A stretch of 11,017 bases of DNA from Desulfobacterales bacterium (GTDB lineage: Bacteria; Desulfobacterota; Desulfobacteria; Desulfobacterales; UBA11574): positions 1 to 11,017 of the forward strand of contig JAQYVG010000110.1 of NCBI GenBank assembly GCA_030145595.1, written 5' to 3'. The stretch's first letter is position 1. Each line of letters starts with the position of its first letter. Shown piece after piece: positions 7,826-11,017 of the stretch. Position numbers and translations under genes: made by a program. A model generated the notes under the pieces. That model had not been told where the DNA came from and searched no databases. It worked only from the letters and a program-made list of their open reading frames with translations.

Positions 7826-8245
7826 TTACGGCAGGAATTTAGTGACTTGCTGATTTATACAGCGGTATATTTCTTCGTCTGAACCGTAGATATCGACAAC
7901 AACTTTATGGTTAATAAGAGTTTCGATTACAAAAGAGGTTACGTAGAGGCTGACGACATGTGGCTGGGGCACAATGCTCCGAAAAGGTGCAGTTTGATAA
8001 TCAACATCAAAGTCTTCAGCACGGGTTAGTCTGCCGAGGCACTTTAAAATTTCTTCCTCAAGGGTATCTTTGCTGGTGGTTTCCACCAGATTGCTTTCAA
8101 TAAGTTTCATGGCGATGGCATTGGAAAGCGGTTCATCACAATCTCTAAGGCCGGCGATCGCCTTTCTGCGGGCGTATTCTTTTGAAGATTCGATTTTCGA
8201 TAATATGGTTGATTCGCGTGTGCTCTGTCGAAATATTTTAGCCAT
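7826..8245 (-). CDS. Uncharacterised 139-residue protein coupled to the RNase Z-like gene
   Basis: I do not recognise this family. The N-terminal half is helical and charged (MAKIFRQSTRESTILSKIES, then EYARRKAIAGLRDC). The C-terminal half has beta-strand-like hydrophobic stretches (HVVSLYVTSFVIETLINHKVVVDIYG) and ends CINQQVTKFLP. There is no signal peptide or membrane segment, which suggests a soluble cytosolic protein. ATG 8245 is preferred because AAAGGTG lies seven bases upstream; an in-frame TTG two codons earlier would sit almost on that ribosome binding site. It is transcribed from a good promoter at 8310-8338, and its TAA is 2 bp before the hydrolase ATG. Two-gene coupling suggests a shared process, but function is unknown. 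Confidence 0.8.
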   Translation of the reverse strand: MAKIFRQSTRESTILSKIESSKEYARRKAIAGLRDCDEPLSNAIAMKLIESNLVETTSKDTLEEEILKCLGRLTRAEDFDVDYQTAPFRSIVPQPHVVSLYVTSFVIETLINHKVVVDIYGSDEEIYRCINQQVTKFLP

Positions 8246-8309
8246 ATGCAATCACCTTTAGAGACTTTTGAAAAACATTCCTATGGATATTTAAGCTTTT
8301 ATCTTTGGG

Positions 8310-8338
8310 ATAATAATGTCAAGTAATATGGATTGCAA
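8310..8338 (-). promoter_or_regulatory. Sigma-70-type promoter for the 139-residue gene/hydrolase pair
   Basis: On the minus strand TTGCAA (8338 to 8333; four of six matches) is followed by a 17-bp spacer and TATTAT (8315 to 8310; five of six). Initiation near 8303 would leave a leader of about 58 nt before ATG 8245, consistent with the AAAGGTG ribosome binding site there. An overlapping TTGACA (8322 to 8317) lacks a good -10 at the right distance. Confidence 0.5.
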
Positions 8339-8419
8339 GCAAAATATTGCACCCGGATTTTTCTATTGAAATGGAAAGTGATATGGTGATACCCTGATTG
8401 TGATAAAACGCAAATAGGG

Positions 8420-8454
8420 GTTATCCGTTATCTGTTATTGGTTATTTGTTTTAG
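8420..8454 (+). repeat. Five-unit 7-bp tandem repeat abutting a start codon
   Basis: Consecutive heptads GTTATCC, GTTATCT, GTTATTG, GTTATTT, GTTTTAG fill 8420-8454 with no gaps. The last unit, GTTTTAG, is identical to units of the 6673-6700 array. The following base triplet is the GTG used as start by the next gene, and the repeat supplies an in-frame TAG directly before it. Confidence 0.75.
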
Positions 8455-8700
8455 GTGAAATATAAGGGCGCTTTAGCGACGTTGGAAATCATCAAACAAT
8501 ATTATCGTGTTGATCGGAGAGAAATCGCCTTTCTTAAATTTATTTTTGAGGCCTATGACGGTTTAGCAGTCTCATCAACGATCGATCCGGAGGCGGGCAT
8601 CGTGATGTTTAGAATTGCTCCCGGATGCGAAGCGGATGTAGAGATGATTTTGCAGGACCTTAAAAAAAATATCATGATAGAACAAGTACCTTCAATCTAA
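8455..8700 (+). CDS. Small DUF4911-like protein
   Basis: An 81-residue soluble protein with the pattern IKQYYRVDRREIAFLKFIFE, then AYDGLAVSSTID, then a VMFRIAPGCEADVEMILQDL ending. This resembles, from memory, the small uncharacterised DUF4911 family seen in anaerobes; the match needs a profile search. The predicted fold is compact alpha/beta. The start is uncertain. TAG 8452-8454 sits immediately before GTG 8455, so the protein cannot extend further upstream. GTG has no Shine-Dalgarno sequence because the heptad array occupies that position, and TTG 8482 is an alternative giving 72 residues. It lies upstream of miaB in the same orientation, separated by a 233-bp repeat-rich spacer, so co-transcription with miaB is uncertain. 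Confidence 0.7.
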   Translation: MKYKGALATLEIIKQYYRVDRREIAFLKFIFEAYDGLAVSSTIDPEAGIVMFRIAPGCEADVEMILQDLKKNIMIEQVPSI

Positions 8701-8711
8701 ATGTTCAGCCG

Positions 8712-8730
8712 CTAAGACACAGAGGCACAA
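8712..8730 (+). repeat. Short degenerate 9-bp repeat (CTAAGACACAGAGGCACAA)
   Basis: Two adjacent imperfect 9-mers, TAAGACACA (8713-8721) and GAGGCACAA (8722-8730), resemble the GACACAGAG-type intergenic repeats that recur in many bacterial genomes. Only two units are present, so the call is weak. It begins 11 bp after the stop of the DUF4911-like gene. Confidence 0.3.
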
Positions 8731-8788
8731 ATAAGGAGCATTATAGGCCTGCTGTGATGCTGGTAGGTTGTTATTGGTCATATAAAAA

Positions 8789-8915
8789 AAAGAGCGCTAC
8801 GCTTGAAGAGCGCTACGCTTTAAGATCGCTTTGCTTTAGGGGTAAAAAGTCTTTTTATCAATACCCCTCAAGGCCGCCAGGCCGCTCCTCAAACGAAGTG
8901 CTCTTCAAGCATAGC
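8789..8915. repeat. 16-bp tandem repeat (three copies) with a distal inverted copy, upstream of miaB
   Basis: Copies at 8789-8804, 8805-8820 and 8821-8836 follow the unit NAAGAGCGCTACGCTT. The first two differ at one position; the third matches the second at 12 of 16. An inverted copy lies at 8890-8915 and can pair with 8796-8821 at 21 of 26 positions, giving a large stem-loop. The loop contains a second pairing, AGGGGTA (8838-8844) with TACCCCT (8862-8868), and the decamer GTAAAAAGTC (8842-8851). The right arm ends 18 bp before the miaB start. It could be a dispersed palindromic element or a structured leader. Confidence 0.7.
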
Positions 8916-8933
8916 AATCCGATTTAGAGGGCA

Positions 8934-10355
8934 ATGAATACAAAATATTTATATATCAACACCATCGGATGTCAGATGAATCATTATGACTCCGATCAGA
9001 TTGCAGCGGTTTTAAGACCCCTTGAGTACAAGGTGACCCCGTTGATGGAGATGGCGGATCTGGTTATTGTCAATACCTGTGCAATCCGGGAAAAGGCTGA
9101 ACAAAAAGTCTTCAGCTTTTTGGGGCGTCTGGCCGATATGAAAAGATCAAAACCCGATCTATTAATCGGCGTTGGCGGATGTGTAGCCCAGCAGGAAGGT
9201 GCCGGGATCATTGAGCGCATGGGACATGTGGATCTGGTTTTCGGGACAAGTGCCATCAGCCGGTTGCCGCGCCTAATAGAGCAGATCGAATCAGAAAGAT
9301 GCCGGGTTATTGATGTTGACATGTCGGAAGGCATCGACGAATTTGATTTTGCCGGCAGTGAATCAGACCATGAAAAGGTTACGAGTTTTGTGACCATCAT
9401 GCAGGGGTGTGACAATTTTTGTTCATACTGTGTGGTCCCGTACGTACGAGGTCGGGAAGTCAGCAGGGAACCCGAGAAAATAATTAATGAAATCCGTACT
9501 CTGGTTAAAGCAGGTGTGCGTGAGGTTACCCTCCTGGGTCAAAATGTAAACAGCTACGGAAAAAAGGAAGGACTTTTGACATTTTCGCGGCTGCTGGAAC
9601 TTGTCAACGAAATCGACGGACTTTTGAGAATCAGATTTACGACTTCGCATCCCAAAGACCTTTCAAAGGACCTTATGTTTGCGTTTAAAGATCTTGAAAA
9701 GCTGTGCAAGCATATTCATTTGCCCGTACAATCAGGCTCAAACAGGATCCTTGCCATGATGAATCGGAAATATACTCGCGAGTTGTACCTTGAAAAAGTA
9801 AAAAAACTGCGTACTTTGTGTCCTGAAATCGCCATTACATCCGATATTATCGTGGGGTTTCCAGGAGAGACCAAACATGATTTCGAACAGACCACAGAGT
9901 TGATCAAAGCAGTAAAATTTGACGGTCTGTTTGCGTTTAAGTATTCTGATCGTCCCAACGCAACGGCAACTCGTTTGCCGGAAAAGATTTCAGAACAGGA
10001 AAAGAAAGAAAGATTGAAAGAGGTTCTGGATCTTCAGGCTTATTATACGACCCAGGCAAATGAGGCGCTGGTAGGATCTGAGGAAAAAATTCTTGTTGAG
10101 GGCTACAGCAAGAAACAAAAAGTAGTTGATTTGCACAGTGGCCGGCAGGATTTTCAGTGGACCGGCCGGACATCTACAAATAAAATCGTCAATTTTGTTC
10201 AGAGTGACGGTGGTATACAGGGCGATAAGATTACCGCCGGTAAATTGGTTAGCATCAGGATTATGAAAGCATTTCCTCATTCACTCTGGGGCGAACCGGT
10301 CAAGGCGGCAAATATACCCCTTGGTTTTAGAGGAGATAAAGCTCATGTTGCATGA
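8934..10355 (+). CDS. miaB: tRNA-2-methylthio-N6-dimethylallyladenosine synthase
   Basis: Radical-SAM methylthiotransferase that converts i6A37 to ms2i6A37 in tRNAs reading UNN codons. The 473-residue length is normal. An N-terminal UPF0004 domain carries the auxiliary 4Fe-4S cysteines Cys13 (GCQMN), Cys49 (NTCA) and Cys83 (GGCVA). The radical-SAM core begins near 150 with QGCDNFCSYC (Cys159, Cys163, Cys166), followed by GREVSR, LLGQNVNSYG, TTSHP, HLPVQSGSN and DIIVGFPGET. A C-terminal TRAM domain lies at about 377-446. The usual RPGT-like motif after YSDR reads RPNATA, a minor change. The three auxiliary cysteines and the ms2i6A-type spacing favour MiaB over MtaB or RimO. ATG 8934 has GAGGG only a few bases upstream. 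The gene overlaps the bifunctional-nuclease gene by 11 bp. The substrate-forming MiaA is not in the window. Confidence 0.96.
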   Translation: MNTKYLYINTIGCQMNHYDSDQIAAVLRPLEYKVTPLMEMADLVIVNTCAIREKAEQKVFSFLGRLADMKRSKPDLLIGVGGCVAQQEGAGIIERMGHVDLVFGTSAISRLPRLIEQIESERCRVIDVDMSEGIDEFDFAGSESDHEKVTSFVTIMQGCDNFCSYCVVPYVRGREVSREPEKIINEIRTLVKAGVREVTLLGQNVNSYGKKEGLLTFSRLLELVNEIDGLLRIRFTTSHPKDLSKDLMFAFKDLEKLCKHIHLPVQSGSNRILAMMNRKYTRELYLEKVKKLRTLCPEIAITSDIIVGFPGETKHDFEQTTELIKAVKFDGLFAFKYSDRPNATATRLPEKISEQEKKERLKEVLDLQAYYTTQANEALVGSEEKILVEGYSKKQKVVDLHSGRQDFQWTGRTSTNKIVNFVQSDGGIQGDKITAGKLVSIRIMKAFPHSLWGEPVKAANIPLGFRGDKAHVA

Positions 10356-10842
10356 AGTAACCATAGCGGGCATGACTATGGATCCGACATCAAATACGCC
10401 GATTATCATATTAAAATCGGTGAAAAGTGACCAGGCGATCCCTATATGGATCGGATTGCTCGAAGCTACGTCCATAGCTTCGGCACTCAGAAACATCAAG
10501 TTTGATCGGCCCATGACTCATGACCTTTTCAAAACTTTCATCGAGACTATGAATCTCGATGTTTCCAAGATTGAAGTGTGTGATTTAAAGAACAATACTT
10601 TTTATGCCAAAATATATTTTACTTCCGAAGAGAGAAATTTTCATATGGACGCCCGGCCCAGCGATGCGATTGCGATTGCAATCCGATTTAGCGCCCCAAT
10701 TTATGTGGATGACAAAATCATCGAACAATCTCAGATGGTTGACACTGATTATGAGATGATAGATGAGACTGAAGAAGGGAAAAAGTGGGCCGAATATCTT
10801 GGAAAACTTACACCTGACGATTTCGGAAAATACAAAGTTTGA
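10345..10842 (+). CDS. Bifunctional nuclease (BFN, DUF151) domain protein
   Basis: A 165-residue single-domain protein of the DUF151/BFN family; plant members were reported to have DNase and RNase activity. Bacterial roles are poorly defined. Recognisable segments are MLHEVTIAGMTMDP, then PIIILKSVKSDQAIPIWIG (19-37), EATSIASAL, and MTHDLFKTFI. Also present are the hallmark MDARPSDAIAIAIRF (101-115), followed by APIYV, and the family-type ending LTPDDFGKYK. ATG 10345 is chosen because AGAGGAG (10330-10336) lies eight bases upstream and the family begins at this point; a TTG at 10321 would add eight codons without a ribosome binding site. The start lies inside the last codons of miaB, giving an 11-bp overlap and probable translational coupling. 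A strong hairpin follows the stop. Confidence 0.93.
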   Translation: MLHEVTIAGMTMDPTSNTPIIILKSVKSDQAIPIWIGLLEATSIASALRNIKFDRPMTHDLFKTFIETMNLDVSKIEVCDLKNNTFYAKIYFTSEERNFHMDARPSDAIAIAIRFSAPIYVDDKIIEQSQMVDTDYEMIDETEEGKKWAEYLGKLTPDDFGKYKV

Positions 10843-10845
10843 TGT

Positions 10846-10882
10846 TCTCGTAAAAAGTCAGAAAAACGACCTTTTTACGAGA
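10846..10882. terminator. Hairpin after the BFN gene (possible bidirectional terminator or dispersed palindrome)
   Basis: TCTCGTAAAAAG (10846-10857) and CTTTTTACGAGA (10871-10882) form a perfect 12-bp stem around a 13-base loop, starting four bases after the BFN stop codon. The following bases (TGTTTTGTCTTT) are T-rich but not a clean T-run, so termination efficiency is unclear. The GTAAAAAGTC segment recurs at 8842-8851, so this may instead be a member of a dispersed repeat family. Confidence 0.6.
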
Positions 10883-10883
10883 G

Positions 10884-10911
10884 TGTTTTGTCTTTGGTAT
10901 TTAGTGTTTGG
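10884..10911 (+). repeat. Four-unit 7-bp repeat array, TNTTTNG type
   Basis: Heptads TGTTTTG, TCTTTGG, TATTTAG, TGTTTGG follow one another without gaps immediately after the 10846-10882 hairpin. The 7-bp period and TTT core match the arrays at 6673-6757 and 8420-8454, although the units are more diverged. Confidence 0.5.
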
Positions 10912-11017
10912 CGTAACTTCTCAATAAGTTCTGGCAAATCAGAAAATAAAATCCGCCCATTGATAATAAAATATAAAATGTCTGAAACTCACATGCAAGT
11001 GAGCCTAAAGAAAAAAC
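10912..11017. other. AT-rich terminal stretch without an assignable gene
   Basis: This segment is AT-rich with several AATAAA/TATAAA-like runs that could include a promoter. ATG 10978 opens a frame (MSETHMQVSLKKK) that runs off the right edge, with no Shine-Dalgarno sequence, so a new gene starting here cannot be confirmed. A small dyad, CTCAC (10989-10993) and GTGAG (11000-11004), lies in the same stretch. No other feature is supported. Confidence 0.3.

Noticed and set aside
8246..8251. TTG 8251 as start of the 139-residue gene
   Set aside because: The ribosome binding site AAAGGTG would be only one or two bases away; ATG 8245 has proper spacing.
8789..8915. CRISPR array
   Set aside because: The tandem copies are adjacent without unique spacers, the unit is only 16 bp, and no cas genes are nearby.
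8757..8927. 56-codon plus-strand frame through the 16-bp repeats
   Set aside because: It consists largely of repeat DNA, its nearest AAGGAG is 18 bases from the ATG, and the peptide resembles no protein family.
10321..10344. TTG 10321 as start of the BFN gene
   Set aside because: The AGAGGAG ribosome binding site lies inside this segment, and the family begins at MLHEVTIAGM.
10862..10990. Minus-strand open stretch of about 37 codons ending ELIEKLRQTLNTKDKTLS
   Set aside because: It looks protein-like but has no start codon after an upstream TGA, and it overlaps the heptad array and the hairpin arm. At most it is a decayed fragment.
10978..11017. Start of another gene (MSETHMQVSLKKK) at the right edge
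   Set aside because: Only 13 codons are visible, with no ribosome binding site; it cannot be separated from chance.

Overview
This window looks like a chromosomal housekeeping region of a Gram-negative, probably sulfate-reducing-type Desulfobacterota (Desulfobacterales-like) bacterium. That placement is inference. It rests on protein character (guaB, dnaE with an intact PHP domain, a sugar aminotransferase, MiaB with a bifunctional-nuclease neighbour), moderate GC, and intergenic DNA packed with short degenerate repeats and a GTAAAAAGTC-type palindrome. I see no phage, IS, CRISPR, tRNA or rRNA sequence.

Layout. (1) Positions 1-215, minus strand: the N-terminal part of a Sua5/YciO/YrdC-family protein running off the left edge. 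(2) 216-469: divergent promoter region, with a 21-bp imperfect palindrome and a 48-codon open frame just upstream of guaB. (3) 470-6643, plus strand: a probable operon of guaB (IMP dehydrogenase), dnaE (DNA polymerase III alpha) and a DegT/DnrJ/EryC1/StrS sugar aminotransferase, with gaps of 14 and 31 bp. (4) 6644-6797: convergent intergenic spacer holding a 12-bp palindrome and an inverted pair of 7-bp-unit repeat arrays. (5) 8245-6798, minus strand: an unrecognised 139-residue protein followed 2 bp later by an RNase Z-like metallo-beta-lactamase-fold hydrolase. (6) 8246-8454: divergent spacer with a good promoter for the minus pair and a five-unit heptad array that ends exactly at the GTG of the next gene. 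(7) 8455-10842, plus strand: a small DUF4911-like protein, a 233-bp repeat-rich spacer, miaB, and a bifunctional-nuclease (DUF151) gene overlapping miaB by 11 bp. (8) 10843-11017: a strong hairpin, another heptad array, and unassigned AT-rich DNA.

The genes serve information processing: GMP supply, DNA replication, and tRNA maturation or modification (threonylcarbamoyl-type, RNase Z-like, MiaB), plus surface-sugar synthesis. No complete new defence or mobile system is visible. The least explained material is the intergenic heptad repeat family (three clear arrays, four counting both arms of the inverted pair), the 16-bp tandem/inverted repeat upstream of miaB, the dyad in front of guaB, and the uncharacterised 139-residue gene coupled to the RNase Z-like hydrolase.
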